In this document: in pieces, positions 31,598 to 40,591 of the stretch
Numbering within the stretch: position 1 is the first letter of the stretch
How the letters are laid out: the number at the start of each line of letters is the position of its first letter
Source: a virus
DNA length: 43,542 bases
Virus record (IMG/VR): IMGVR_UViG_3300037246_000136
Coordinates: 1-43,542 of that record
Strand: one strand, 5' to 3'
Program-made: the position numbers and the translations under genes
Notes under the pieces: model-generated
The model's database searches: none
Seen by the model: the letters and a program-made list of their open reading frames with translations, nothing else
What the model was told of the DNA's origin: nothing

Positions 31598-32116
31598 TTA
31601 GTGCGTAGGTGCTGAGTTCAGACTGCCAGCTTCCACGTTGGGAGCATGCGGGCTAGACTCTGGACGATCCAGAGGCAGGTTCTTGTCAATGAAGTCAACG
31701 AGCAAAGCGTCGATCTGATCCAGGATACTTATCAGGCGTACCAGATCGTGATCACCAATACCTGAAGACAGGTTGGCGGACTCGCTCTCAGTGAGCTGTG
31801 CTATGATAGCCTCATACAGACGAACCAAGTCACGCAGACTACGGCTATTGATATGGCGGCTGGTGCTCTCGGCTACGAAGTCGATTGAGTACATACGCGG
31901 GTGCGTACGAGGCAGATCCAGCTTGGGGCGTACACTGGCCCAGCTAGCGAAGTCGAGGATTTCCTTGTTGTAAGACTCAATGCGCTTACGGTCAGGGGTG
32001 TATAGGTCGTGGGAGTTGGCTGATTCAGACAACAGCACTTCCTTGATAGCGGAGTCGGTACGTTCCGCGAGGGATGCGATGTGTAGATTGGATACTTCTC
32101 TTACAGCATAGGGCAT
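31598..32116 (-). CDS. Probable head or virion protein downstream of capsid (172 aa)
   Basis: The protein is helical and acidic (LHIASLAERTDSAIKEVLLS; SLRDLVRLYEAIIAQL; LISILDQIDALLVDFID), with a flexible Pro/Ser/Ala-rich tail (PLDRPESSPHAPNVEAGS). It follows the major capsid gene and is bracketed by two strong hairpins, so its dosage is likely tuned with the capsid. No family is recognised; a minor head or connector-linked protein is possible. Confidence 0.62.
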   Translation of the reverse strand: MPYAVREVSNLHIASLAERTDSAIKEVLLSESANSHDLYTPDRKRIESYNKEILDFASWASVRPKLDLPRTHPRMYSIDFVAESTSRHINSRSLRDLVRLYEAIIAQLTESESANLSSGIGDHDLVRLISILDQIDALLVDFIDKNLPLDRPESSPHAPNVEAGSLNSAPTH

Positions 32117-32142
32117 ATATTACTCTCCTAGTTAGGGTAAAT

Positions 32143-32162
32143 GGGAGGCCCGAAGGCCCCCC
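32143..32162 (-). terminator. UUCG-tetraloop hairpin directly after the capsid gene
   Basis: On the minus strand GGGGGGCC-TTCG-GGCCTCCC forms an eight-pair stem with one G-U pair, starting six bases after the capsid stop codon. UUCG loops are exceptionally stable. There is no T-run downstream. It may stabilise capsid mRNA or lower read-through into later genes. Confidence 0.6.
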
Positions 32163-32168
32163 GATCTA

Positions 32169-33161
32169 TCACTCGTCAGCTACGGCAATGATTATGCCAG
32201 CTTCGGGGCGATACACTTCAGCACCATAGATGGTGTCTGCGGTGTACAGAGTACTCAAGTACTCTTGCTTGTACTGCGTCTGCGAACGTACAGACATCTG
32301 CTCAGCCAAGACAAGTGCATCTTGGTGGAAGAACAGACAACCACGTACATCAATAGAACCACCAGAGTTACTAGCAGCGTTCTCCATCAGAGGAGCGTTG
32401 GTAGAAACATAGATGTCAACACCGTAGATAGAACCGATGTAGCCAGAAGCTACAACACGCTCGTCACGGAAGTCACTAGATACATACCGTTCCAGACCCA
32501 TGATGGTCTTACGAACAGCAGGCGGTACAACCAGGACACGGTTGTCCATCGGTACGTTAGCGTCGTCCAGAAGCTTGATAGCATCTCGGAACGCCAGATC
32601 AGTGAAGTTGTCACCAGTGGCTACAGTGTCGTCTGTGTAGATCGTGAGACCTGTAGCAGCGTTGCTGTAGTAGCAGTTGGTGTTTTCCCAAGCAGTACCA
32701 GTTACACCGGGAGCGAAGGTCTTAGTTCCGTCGCCGAACCCAGTAGCACAGTTGATCAGATCAATGTCGATCTGTTGTGCCAGTGCATAGCCAGCGTCAT
32801 CGGTATAGAACCGACGCAGAGAGGCCAGTGCTTGTACGTCCACGATGTCTTCGATCAGACGGGAGTACTCAAAGTGACGGTCGATGACGACAGCCAGATT
32901 GCCTTCCAGATTAGCCTGCATGGTGATAGCAGTTGCTTCCACCTTAGCGTTGGCTGAACCACGGACGGGCTTAGGAATGTTAATGGTGTCGCCTTTCTTA
33001 CCCTTCATGGGCAGACGCTTGACAAGAGGAGCCATCTTGAGGGACAGCTTGTATGCAGCAATTACTTCGTCGGACCAGATTTCTGGTACGAAGGTAGCTA
33101 CTGCGGTGAGGTCAACGGTTGCGTGAGCTGTAAAATACGCACCTGAGGTTTCGTCAGCCAT
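32169..33161 (-). CDS. Major capsid protein (330 aa)
   Basis: The sequence has typical HK97-fold podovirus capsid features: an N-arm (FVPEIWSDEVIAAYKLSLKM), the stretch PLVKRLPMKGKKGDTINIPK, the spine region (RHFEYSRLIEDIVDVQALAS) and the A-domain (DNRVLVVPPAVRKTIMGLE; YGVDIYVSTNAPL). It forms the shell. It follows the scaffold gene directly, as expected, and GGAG seven bases before the ATG fixes the start. A strong hairpin lies just after its stop. Confidence 0.92.
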   Translation of the reverse strand: MADETSGAYFTAHATVDLTAVATFVPEIWSDEVIAAYKLSLKMAPLVKRLPMKGKKGDTINIPKPVRGSANAKVEATAITMQANLEGNLAVVIDRHFEYSRLIEDIVDVQALASLRRFYTDDAGYALAQQIDIDLINCATGFGDGTKTFAPGVTGTAWENTNCYYSNAATGLTIYTDDTVATGDNFTDLAFRDAIKLLDDANVPMDNRVLVVPPAVRKTIMGLERYVSSDFRDERVVASGYIGSIYGVDIYVSTNAPLMENAASNSGGSIDVRGCLFFHQDALVLAEQMSVRSQTQYKQEYLSTLYTADTIYGAEVYRPEAGIIIAVADE

Positions 33162-33173
33162 GATTTATCTCCG

Positions 33174-33962
33174 TTAGATAACCCGACCCTCTGAGTACGC
33201 TAAGAGTATATCTTCTGACATACTTTCATAACGCTCTCGGTCGGTGTTCATTAGTTTTATAATATCAGCACGGCGGTACTTCTTCTTCCGAGTCGGGGTT
33301 TGAGAACCTTGGGCTCCACCGTTGGATGCGTCTTTAACCGCGCCCTTCCGTGATTCCTTGTCTGCCTCAGTAGTCCGCGCAGCTAACGATGTACGTTCTT
33401 TCCAGTTGGAAATCAGTTCATCTGCTGCATCTACATCATACTTTTGGTCAGCAGCTAAGAATAGCTGTGTCCTTATCTTGGATTTCATTACCCACTCAGC
33501 AAAGGCGTTGTCACTTAGGACTTCCTGGAAGTCGCTGTGCTTCGCCTTGAGTGTCGCCAGAGAGTTAGCTCTGTGGCTTTGTAAGTTACTTTCCTCGAGT
33601 GCCTTCATCTTCGGGTGATTGTTGATCCGTTGTTCCAGGGCTTTATCTGGATCGTCGAACCAATCAGTCTGTTCTTCCGCCGCAGGTTGTGGTGCCTGCT
33701 TCTCAGTCTGTTGAGACTGGATGTAATTATCTACCACCTTCCTAAGTTCACCGACCTCCGAGCCCTTACGTCCAAGTGCTTTCTCCGCTTCCTGATGCAT
33801 ACGCACCAACTCTGCTGCACTCTTATTGCGGTACTTTACCGGTACTTCGGTTTCTTCTGGTTGAACTGGTTCCTGCTCGAGGGTTGCTTCCTCTGTGGGT
33901 TTGACCAGTTCGTCTGTGGGTTCCTTATCTGCGTCTACAACGACGTCGAGAAGTGATGCCAT
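33174..33962 (-). CDS. Capsid scaffolding protein (262 aa)
   Basis: Acidic, helical and disordered in part: the N-terminus is Glu/Pro/Val-rich, the middle has charged helices, and the C-terminus is basic (PTRKKKYRRADIIKLM), the usual capsid-binding end. No cysteine is visible. It lies between the portal-side genes and the capsid gene, the standard place for a scaffold that guides prohead assembly and then leaves. GGAG precedes the ATG. Confidence 0.82.
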   Translation of the reverse strand: MASLLDVVVDADKEPTDELVKPTEEATLEQEPVQPEETEVPVKYRNKSAAELVRMHQEAEKALGRKGSEVGELRKVVDNYIQSQQTEKQAPQPAAEEQTDWFDDPDKALEQRINNHPKMKALEESNLQSHRANSLATLKAKHSDFQEVLSDNAFAEWVMKSKIRTQLFLAADQKYDVDAADELISNWKERTSLAARTTEADKESRKGAVKDASNGGAQGSQTPTRKKKYRRADIIKLMNTDRERYESMSEDILLAYSEGRVI

Positions 33963-34005
33963 TATGTATCTCCGTGATTAGTTATCATTATGGAGAGGGT
34001 AGGCT

Positions 34006-34218
34006 TTATACCTGTCCTCCGGCTTTCTCATGTTCACGAACCCACTTCATGTGTGCAGAGGGGAAACCCTCGTCATTGCCATCAAGCATGCTCCTTACAG
34101 GAGAAATTATCCGTTTCGATTCACTGCCACATGCGCACCAGGCCGTGTCAGTTCCTCGCTCAACTAGATGCTCTTCTATATGTTGGTTTTCACACCTAAA
34201 GTCATACAGTATAATCAT
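34006..34218 (-). CDS. Small FmdB-like zinc-ribbon protein (70 aa)
   Basis: The N-terminus YDFRCENQH with Cys9/His13 and WCACGSESKRIIS with Cys28/Cys30 match the phage variant of the FmdB-type zinc ribbon. Such genes often lie near scaffold and capsid genes in podoviruses; their role is unknown. AAGGAG precedes ATG by six bases. It overlaps the upstream gene by 17 bases. Confidence 0.72.
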   Translation of the reverse strand: MIILYDFRCENQHIEEHLVERGTDTAWCACGSESKRIISPVRSMLDGNDEGFPSAHMKWVREHEKAGGQV

Positions 34219-34453
34219 CTTCGTCTCCTTCTGCCTGCTCTATAGCAAGCGACATCATGTGCTCCATGTTTAGGATCGTGTCTATCATAGACAGTTTCCC
34301 TTGGAGTGTATGAAGTTCTTTAGCGTCTTTGATTGACTCCACGCTGCCGAGATCTATCTTGCTGTCCTCTAGGTCTGTTACAAATTGTATCCAGCCTTGG
34401 GAAGCAAACAGCTCGTCGTAGAGATCGTAGATCGCTCTCTCTTGTTCTGTCAT
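34202..34453 (-). CDS. Small acidic hypothetical protein (83 aa)
   Basis: The acidic, helical product (MTEQERAIYDLYDELFASQG; KELHTLQGKLSMIDTIL) ends in GDEDDYTV. AAGGAG lies seven bases before its ATG. It sits between the portal and scaffold genes, where small head-assembly proteins occur. No family is recognised. Confidence 0.68.
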   Translation of the reverse strand: MTEQERAIYDLYDELFASQGWIQFVTDLEDSKIDLGSVESIKDAKELHTLQGKLSMIDTILNMEHMMSLAIEQAEGDEDDYTV

Positions 34454-34502
34454 TCGGACTCCTTAGAGTTACCCGGGATTAGGTTATAGTGCCTACTGTA
34501 TA

Positions 34503-34664
34503 TTAGGCTTTCTTGGTGTCGTTACAAGCTGCCTTGAATGCGGCTACCGTTTCTTTCATCGGCAGATCACCATGACCACCGATCTTATCACTGCGGGTAG
34601 ATACAACTTTCTTGTAGTCTACGCCGAAGCCCGGTGCTTTGTTGCTTTCCTTCTCATAGCTCAT
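34503..34664 (-). CDS. Small basic protein after portal (53 aa)
   Basis: ATG 34664 overlaps the portal stop (ATGA), with AAGGAG seven bases upstream. The product begins MSYEKESNKAPGFGVDYKK and continues STRSDKIGGHGDLPMKE. It is Lys/Gly-rich and probably flexible. Its strong ribosome site and coupling to the portal support a real gene. Role unknown. Confidence 0.65.
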   Translation of the reverse strand: MSYEKESNKAPGFGVDYKKVVSTRSDKIGGHGDLPMKETVAAFKAACNDTKKA

Positions 34665-36634
34665 GAGGGAACTCCTTGGGTGGATGGCCCTACTGGGCCG
34701 GGGACTGGTGCCGAGGGTGTTGCCTTAGGCACCGCCTTCAGTTCCAGGTCTTTATTCTTCAGCATGCGATCCAGCAGCGCAAGACGTCTATCGAAGTCCT
34801 TGCCCTCGGCGTCATCCTGAAGGTCACCCATGCTGGCTTGGATAAGCTTAGCCTGAGTCTCTACTGGTGTAGCTACTGCTTCAGCCCTGTACTTCTCAGC
34901 TCGTGCATCTTCACCGCGTGCGGTAGATACGAGTACTGCGATCTGGGCCTTCATGGTAGCTTGCTGTAACATCTCTTGCTCTTGTTGCTTCTTCTGCTGC
35001 TCTGGGTTGGGCTGTGAAGCCTGTGCCAGTGTAGCCAGAAGCTCTTCACGGTTGGACAAGTTCATGTTCTCTACTACGGACTCAACCAGAGAGGCGTACA
35101 GAGGACTGTCTTGGCCCATCGTTTGCAGCAGGGATATAAGCTGGCTCACCTCGTACTCCCTAGCGATTATGCCGAGGGTAGAACTAGGGGTGAACTTCCA
35201 ATCCTGGAACGGGTAGTTCTCTGGATCGAACTGCATATACCGCCATGCTGCCTTCTGAATGAAGGGCAGAAGGAAGGACTCTTGGAAGTTGATCAAGGTA
35301 CGCTTGTGTCGTTTGATCACTGCGCCGAGGGACATACTGACTGCCCCTGCCTTTGTCTCACCGGAAATCGAGGAGAGAAGCCCTGTCGAATCAACAGCAC
35401 CAGTAGCCTGCTGTACCAACTCTTGTAGGTACGTAGCCTGTTGGAACGTGTTGGTGTCCAAGTTGCCGAACTTGAATGGCATCAGCGTCTCAGCTGGGTT
35501 GCCGTTGGTGAGGATGACCTTACCCGGGCGAACCTCGGGCTTGAAGCCACGGGGTACCTTGGTTGCATCCATCGCCAGCATTGGGTGGACCACTAGGCCC
35601 AGTGCGTCTATGCGGGCACGAAGCTCCGTATCCAACGCCTTTTGTGACATGTAGCCTTTCTCGCAGACACCACGGCCCCAGAACCTGCTGGGTACGATAT
35701 CCCACGGGAATGTAACTACCGGACGATCCTTCATCATGTAAGGGTTGGCACTAGCCTTCAGTACTATGCCTTCGTTGGCCAAGATGACAATCGCTTCCAC
35801 GTATCTGTTGTCTGACTTAGCATCGGGGAGCAGTTCCTTGGGAACCAGTCCGTAGTACTTGGTCAGTCGGATGCGGTCCTCACTGTACATAACCAGATCC
35901 TCATCAGGCTCGATGTCCTGATCAGGTGCGGCAGTACCGACTTCCACGTCCTTATATACTCCACTGTCTTGCAGTATCTCTACTTGGTGCCGAGGTACGA
36001 ACTCGTCGATGATGACCCCTACAGCACTGTCTACACTAGTGGCTGTGGGCTCAATCAGGAAGTTCTTCGGCATGATGGGTCGGAGGCGGACAACCATGCG
36101 ATCATTCTCTTCAACCCCGAACGCACGCATTGTGCCGTCCATGATCTCTCGAGTCGCTGGCTTCAGCTCTCGAACTTCTTCTAACACGATCTCCGCTATG
36201 CCTGTTCCGAACACGGCTGCGTTGATCAGGCACTCGGATACGTCCTTACGTATCTTCTGTGCTGAGAAGTCCTCCATGAGCTTGTTCTTCATCGCCTCTA
36301 CATCCTTGCCCTCAGTATCTCCGAGGTCATCTGCGATATCGAACCACTTACCACGACCGAACGTGGCTTCCTCCATCTCTGCTACTGAGGACTCAACTGC
36401 CTGCTGAAGGGCGGGGGCGATGATCTTGCTCCGCTCGCTCTTCCGCTGCTGGTCCTCTGCTGCCCACTGAGCCCGCCACAGACGATAGTACTCGTCATGT
36501 TGGATCTCATAGTTGGACTCGTAGTCATCTCTCCAATCGTCTCGCTTCTCCATAACCCAAGATGCCAGTGCTTGCTCACTGTCAACACCCGGGCCTACTT
36601 CGAATAGCTCTACTACTTGGCTGTCTTCACTCAT
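34661..36634 (-). CDS. Portal protein (657 aa)
   Basis: The length and pattern fit podovirus portals: ERSKIIAPALQQAVESSVAEM near residues 64-84, a clip/stem region around 170-260, SRFWGRGVCEKGYMSQKALD and the C-terminal helical barrel rich in Gln (NPEQQKKQQEQEMLQQA, about 555-572). It forms the dodecameric ring through which DNA is packed. It follows the large terminase gene, the standard order. AGGG precedes its ATG. Confidence 0.9.
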   Translation of the reverse strand: MSEDSQVVELFEVGPGVDSEQALASWVMEKRDDWRDDYESNYEIQHDEYYRLWRAQWAAEDQQRKSERSKIIAPALQQAVESSVAEMEEATFGRGKWFDIADDLGDTEGKDVEAMKNKLMEDFSAQKIRKDVSECLINAAVFGTGIAEIVLEEVRELKPATREIMDGTMRAFGVEENDRMVVRLRPIMPKNFLIEPTATSVDSAVGVIIDEFVPRHQVEILQDSGVYKDVEVGTAAPDQDIEPDEDLVMYSEDRIRLTKYYGLVPKELLPDAKSDNRYVEAIVILANEGIVLKASANPYMMKDRPVVTFPWDIVPSRFWGRGVCEKGYMSQKALDTELRARIDALGLVVHPMLAMDATKVPRGFKPEVRPGKVILTNGNPAETLMPFKFGNLDTNTFQQATYLQELVQQATGAVDSTGLLSSISGETKAGAVSMSLGAVIKRHKRTLINFQESFLLPFIQKAAWRYMQFDPENYPFQDWKFTPSSTLGIIAREYEVSQLISLLQTMGQDSPLYASLVESVVENMNLSNREELLATLAQASQPNPEQQKKQQEQEMLQQATMKAQIAVLVSTARGEDARAEKYRAEAVATPVETQAKLIQASMGDLQDDAEGKDFDRRLALLDRMLKNKDLELKAVPKATPSAPVPGPVGPSTQGVPS

Positions 36635-36635
36635 A

Positions 36636-37901
36636 TCAATACCCTGCGACGTCGTCTATTGGTTCCCACTCATCACCATCGAAGTCGTCCATGATGGTGT
36701 ACGGGATGTCTGCTAGCTGATCTATATAGGCCAGCGAATCCACGAGATCGTCGTGGGTTAAAGGATCAGGGAACTGAAAGAGCTGGTCAAGGAACTTCAT
36801 GTTCCAATCTGATTGGTTCAGGGTGATGAATCCATTCTCGAACCTGCCCTGTAGTGCCCACATTATTCTGTCGTTCTTCTTCCGGTTGCCATGTGTCAAC
36901 AACTCAATGTTAAAGAACCGCCCTGTCCGCTTCATCAGGTCACGGATTGGGGACATAACAGCTTGTTGTGCTATGCCCTTCTCTATGCCCATACGAACCG
37001 GACGGTGTAATCGTACTGCCTCGAAGATCTTGATGGCTGTGTCATTCAGAGTCCAGCGTCCGCTGATAATCTCCTTAACGAACCATCCATCGTTATTCAC
37101 CTTCACAATCGTTATCGCTGTATCATCCAGAGTACTGGACTGCCGTGAGACGGCCTTGGAGTCTTCAAACCCCGCGAGATCGACTGAGATGTAGAACTCT
37201 CCATCCTTCGGTTCCTCTCCATACTTTATCCAATTCTCATTGAACATAGCAGAACCTTGTGCCTCGAATGAGGCCATGAACTCTTGGCGAAAGGCATAAG
37301 AGGACATAGTCTTCTTTGCCGATGCGATTTCCTCTTTAGGAATGTAAGGGTTGTCTGCTGTGGTGAAGTGCCACGCTGCATACCCTTCTAGTTGGCCAAG
37401 TCTAGCTTTGTTGTATAGGTCGTAGAAATGATTACGTCCCATCGGCGTCCCGATAAAGACGGCATGTCCTTGCCTATCTGACAGGGCGGGACGGATGATC
37501 TCTTCCCACACGTGAGGCTTGATGTCAGCGTACTCGTCAATAACAACGAATCCGATTGACAGGCCGCGCATGGTATCAGGTCTATCCCCACCTTTCAGTT
37601 TGATTGTAACGCCATTGACCAGTTTAATGGTCATGTTATTCATATGACAACCACCGGGTATGATTACGTCCTTACCTAGCTCCTTGATGAGGTCCCAGGC
37701 AATATCCCGGGCCTGACCCTGTGTAGGTGCTACATATAAGTAATCGGCCAGTGGTACGCCTTGTAGGGCCTCTACGAGTAAACGCCAAACAGCGAACCTT
37801 GTCTTACCTCCACGTCTGCCAGCAGCAATCACCTTAAAGCGGTGCGTGTCCTGCCATACTTCTTGCTGCCACGGTAATAGTTCGATGTCTAGGTTAGCCA
37901 T
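36636..37901 (-). CDS. Large terminase subunit (421 aa)
   Basis: The packaging motor ATPase has Walker A AAGRRGGKT (26-34), Walker B FVVIDE (118-123, Asp122/Glu123) and the coupling motif FIGTPMG (149-155). The RNase-H-like nuclease has Asp241 (YISVDLAG) and HDDLVDSLAY (383-392). It cuts concatemers and pumps DNA into the prohead through the portal. The length is normal for this class. AGGAG precedes its ATG, and its stop lies two bases before the portal start. Confidence 0.93.
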   Translation of the reverse strand: MANLDIELLPWQQEVWQDTHRFKVIAAGRRGGKTRFAVWRLLVEALQGVPLADYLYVAPTQGQARDIAWDLIKELGKDVIIPGGCHMNNMTIKLVNGVTIKLKGGDRPDTMRGLSIGFVVIDEYADIKPHVWEEIIRPALSDRQGHAVFIGTPMGRNHFYDLYNKARLGQLEGYAAWHFTTADNPYIPKEEIASAKKTMSSYAFRQEFMASFEAQGSAMFNENWIKYGEEPKDGEFYISVDLAGFEDSKAVSRQSSTLDDTAITIVKVNNDGWFVKEIISGRWTLNDTAIKIFEAVRLHRPVRMGIEKGIAQQAVMSPIRDLMKRTGRFFNIELLTHGNRKKNDRIMWALQGRFENGFITLNQSDWNMKFLDQLFQFPDPLTHDDLVDSLAYIDQLADIPYTIMDDFDGDEWEPIDDVAGY

Positions 37902-38540
37902 TTAGGGCTCCTGTGATTTTCCGTATTTAGCCATCGCATCCGATACGGACTTGATTCTGGCTTTGATCTGCTTCGGTGTCCTCTTGTTCTTGTACTCCGC
38001 GTGGTCCAGGAACTCCTTACTAGCCTCGTCGTACCTGCCAGCCCTGAAGTGGTCCATCGCCAGAGGGCTTATGAGGATGTCTCCTCGATACATAGACTGT
38101 AGAAATTCCTCTTGAAGATACTCAGGGTAAAGGTCGTAGTCCGGCAACTCACGCCTGACCCTTTCCTCGTGCTCTTGGAGCGAGGCAACAAAACCCTTAT
38201 CCATGAACTCGCCAGTTTGACCGACGCCACTTGCAATTTCTCCAACATCATAATACCTCCCATCCACGTACGCTTCTTCTGAGAGGACCCGCTTCTCTTT
38301 ATTCGTAAGAGACCTGCCTAGCTTGTCCCGCATTATCTTCTGCGCCTTGATCGAGTAGTACACAGGCACCCTTCCATCTGGTCCCTCTGTGTACGCATCG
38401 GGCTTCAGCTTAGGCGGCTTAGTCTTCGACGCCGCCTTTAATTGATCCGACACCACAGATGCACCAGCCGACCCTGTGAGTACAGGAGCTTGCTGATCCG
38501 GCACAGTTTCGTTCAGGGTGATCCCCTTAGGTATCGCCAT
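37902..38540 (-). CDS. Uncharacterised late protein sharing the PKGITL N-terminal motif (212 aa)
   Basis: It begins MAIPKGITLNETV, a near copy of the repeated motif at the start of the 932-residue virion protein. The remainder is charged and helical (KEKRVLSEEAYVDGRYYD; EEFLQSMYRGDIL) with a basic end. It lies between the candidate small and the large terminase. The shared tag suggests both proteins reach the same place in the virion or prohead. GGAGG precedes the ATG. No enzyme motif. Confidence 0.68.
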   Translation of the reverse strand: MAIPKGITLNETVPDQQAPVLTGSAGASVVSDQLKAASKTKPPKLKPDAYTEGPDGRVPVYYSIKAQKIMRDKLGRSLTNKEKRVLSEEAYVDGRYYDVGEIASGVGQTGEFMDKGFVASLQEHEERVRRELPDYDLYPEYLQEEFLQSMYRGDILISPLAMDHFRAGRYDEASKEFLDHAEYKNKRTPKQIKARIKSVSDAMAKYGKSQEP

Positions 38541-38928
38541 CTACGTCCTCCCACTCGCCCTCAATAGGGGCGGCTACGACTGTTGATTCAGGTGTCGCGA
38601 CTGAGATACTGATCTGTATCCCTGAGGTACCACCTGACTTCTTAACGTCTTGTTCGAAAGCAGAGAGGGGCGCGACCCTGTCCAGGATCATCTTCCACGC
38701 AGCTGCTTGGTGTTTGTGCTTGTCGTCGAGTGCTGCCTCGAACACCTTATCAAGTACCTTCCGGGACTTCGGTGACGCCAGCATACGAGCCTTGTATTCG
38801 TTGATAATAGAGGCATCCCCCTTGGGACGCCCTACTGCATTGCGGTTACCCTTCTTCTTGGCAGCAACTGCTGTCTTCTTAGGGCGACCTACCCTCTTCG
38901 TAGAAGGTGTGTCGTTATCCTTGTCCAT
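38527..38928 (-). CDS. Candidate small terminase subunit (133 aa)
   Basis: The N-terminus has two AT-hook-like GRPK segments (VGRPKK and VGRPKG) in a Lys-rich context, suited to DNA binding. A helical core follows (INEYKARMLASPKSRKVLDK; AAWKMILDRVAPLSAFEQD) and then an acidic tail. Position two genes upstream of the large terminase and this pattern suggest recognition of the packaging site. The call is by context. AAAGGAATC precedes its ATG. Confidence 0.62.
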   Translation of the reverse strand: MDKDNDTPSTKRVGRPKKTAVAAKKKGNRNAVGRPKGDASIINEYKARMLASPKSRKVLDKVFEAALDDKHKHQAAAWKMILDRVAPLSAFEQDVKKSGGTSGIQISISVATPESTVVAAPIEGEWEDVDGDT

Positions 38929-38942
38929 ACTAGATTCCTTTG

Positions 38943-39953
38943 TTATGTGTCAGGGAATGCCTCTGTCGCCACCTCGTATGCTTCAGTGTATCGTGCCACA
39001 CCCATCGTGACACGGAACTCATCATAATGTCCAAAAGCATTACGTGTTACTCCAGTTGTCTGGCAACCCAGTGTCCAGCCGCCGCTTGCGGCATAGTATA
39101 CAGACCCTGTGAATGCGCCCGAATCCACCAGTGCTCCATTAAGGAAGACGTACACGACGTCTCCCTCTCGTACGATGGCTATACGATTCCATGTGTTAAT
39201 TGTGAGAGCTGTAGCCACAGGGAACTTATCAAACGCATAATTCGATCCGTTGTTGGACAGGGACACGAACCAGCCCGGGCCATCGAGGTTTAGCCCCATA
39301 GATATCCCTGATACGAGATCGCCGTCGTTCGTCTTGAATATACGCCCGTATGTACCGCTACCCCCTACATGGTAGTAGGAGAGCTCGAGAGTGAAGTCAT
39401 CTGATCCGAAGTCCGGTGTGACATTGGGGAGCTGCATACGGATGCCGTTCTTGGCACCGTTGATTGTGTGTAATGAACTGCTACCGAAAAGAGCTTGAGT
39501 ATCGTCTATCCAAGCACCAGCAAAGGAGTCGTCCCAGTCATCACCGCTTCCTGAGTTAACTATAGCGAGGCTTTCGTTTGCTCCCTCGAAGTGAAGTAGC
39601 TGCACGACACTCTCTATGTAAGGGTCGCCACTGCCACCAGGGTTAGGCTTACCACCTGGGTGACCGGGGGGCTTAGGCTTCTTAGGTTTCTTGGGCTTCT
39701 TGGGCTTCTTCACACCCTTAACCAGAGGTGCCGCTTGAACGTTCTTCACCTCTAGGCGACCGGTCCCTATGATCATCCCGTTGGAGAACTCTACCATCAA
39801 CTCTCCGTCCCAGTCTGCGAACATCCTGATGGGGTCCACAGGTATACCCTGGGACGCTATGAATGCCATCTCATCCCCTATTAGGTTCAGTGCGGCATTG
39901 AAGGTCATCGGGGAGTCGAGGAGGTCCTCGTATTCGTAATCCGTGTAATCCAT
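38943..39953 (-). CDS. LamG/concanavalin-like virion protein with KP-rich linker (336 aa)
   Basis: The start at 39953 (MDYTDYEYEDLL) has AAAGGAATC upstream. Residues about 1-75 form a virion-side domain (SPMTFNAALNLIGDEMAF). A Lys-Pro repeat linker (PKKPKKPKKPKPPGHPGG) then leads to a beta-sandwich of the LamG/concanavalin type (VVQLLHFEGANES; DDFTLELSYYHV; NRIAIVREGDVVYVFLNG; YDEFRVTMGVARYT). It likely binds surface glycans or decorates the particle. Confidence 0.75.
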   Translation of the reverse strand: MDYTDYEYEDLLDSPMTFNAALNLIGDEMAFIASQGIPVDPIRMFADWDGELMVEFSNGMIIGTGRLEVKNVQAAPLVKGVKKPKKPKKPKKPKPPGHPGGKPNPGGSGDPYIESVVQLLHFEGANESLAIVNSGSGDDWDDSFAGAWIDDTQALFGSSSLHTINGAKNGIRMQLPNVTPDFGSDDFTLELSYYHVGGSGTYGRIFKTNDGDLVSGISMGLNLDGPGWFVSLSNNGSNYAFDKFPVATALTINTWNRIAIVREGDVVYVFLNGALVDSGAFTGSVYYAASGGWTLGCQTTGVTRNAFGHYDEFRVTMGVARYTEAYEVATEAFPDT

Positions 39954-39954
39954 C

Positions 39955-40551
39955 TTAGATTCCTTTGATCTTGAGGACAGTGGAGTCACACAAGGTTATG
40001 TTGTTTGTGTTCGTGAGATTGGCTATCCAGATCTCTACCCGGTCGTCTACATCCGCTGTGAATGTACCGAACACACCAAGCTGAGCCATGTCATCAGGTC
40101 CAGAGAAGTTAGCTACTGTCCCCTCCATCTCAGTGACGGTGAAGTACGATGCCTCTGAGTCGTCCCATAGTCGCACACGGACTCCGACATCGTTACCAGC
40201 TGTTCCGTCTATACATATGATGGCTGACATATCGAAACCCAGGGGGGAATAGTTCTCATCTGAGTCGATGATAGCCCCACCAGACTCTGCTGCCATGATA
40301 GCAGGTAATGTGGACACGGACTGAGGCTCTCCCGCCTTGATCGTCTCTGTAAGCAGGGAGTCAGCAAGGTAGTACACCCCCGCGTCCGATATAGTGTTCT
40401 CGATCTCGTTCACGTCAGTGACTTCCCAGACGTTACCCAGCAATTGATGCTGTAGCCTCTCGTCTATGTCGTCGAAGTTGCTATCTAGCCTCTTCTTGAA
40501 GGGGTTAGTCACCGACCAGAAGCCAGAATGGAGGAATTTACTGTACGCCAT
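39955..40551 (-). CDS. Probable virion surface protein, first late gene (198 aa)
   Basis: The N-terminus (LHSGFWSVTNPFKKRLDSNF) is followed by acidic, beta-rich sequence (IICIDGTAGNDVGVRVRLWD; VEIWIANLTNTNNITLCDS) that looks like a jelly-roll domain. It is the first gene of the late arm beside the large gene-free region, and its stop lies just before the LamG gene start. A head decoration or fibre accessory protein is plausible. AGGAG precedes the ATG. Confidence 0.62.
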   Translation of the reverse strand: MAYSKFLHSGFWSVTNPFKKRLDSNFDDIDERLQHQLLGNVWEVTDVNEIENTISDAGVYYLADSLLTETIKAGEPQSVSTLPAIMAAESGGAIIDSDENYSPLGFDMSAIICIDGTAGNDVGVRVRLWDDSEASYFTVTEMEGTVANFSGPDDMAQLGVFGTFTADVDDRVEIWIANLTNTNNITLCDSTVLKIKGI

Positions 40552-40591
40552 ACGTGCTCCTGAGGGATGATGTGCTTGATTCTAGGATGTG

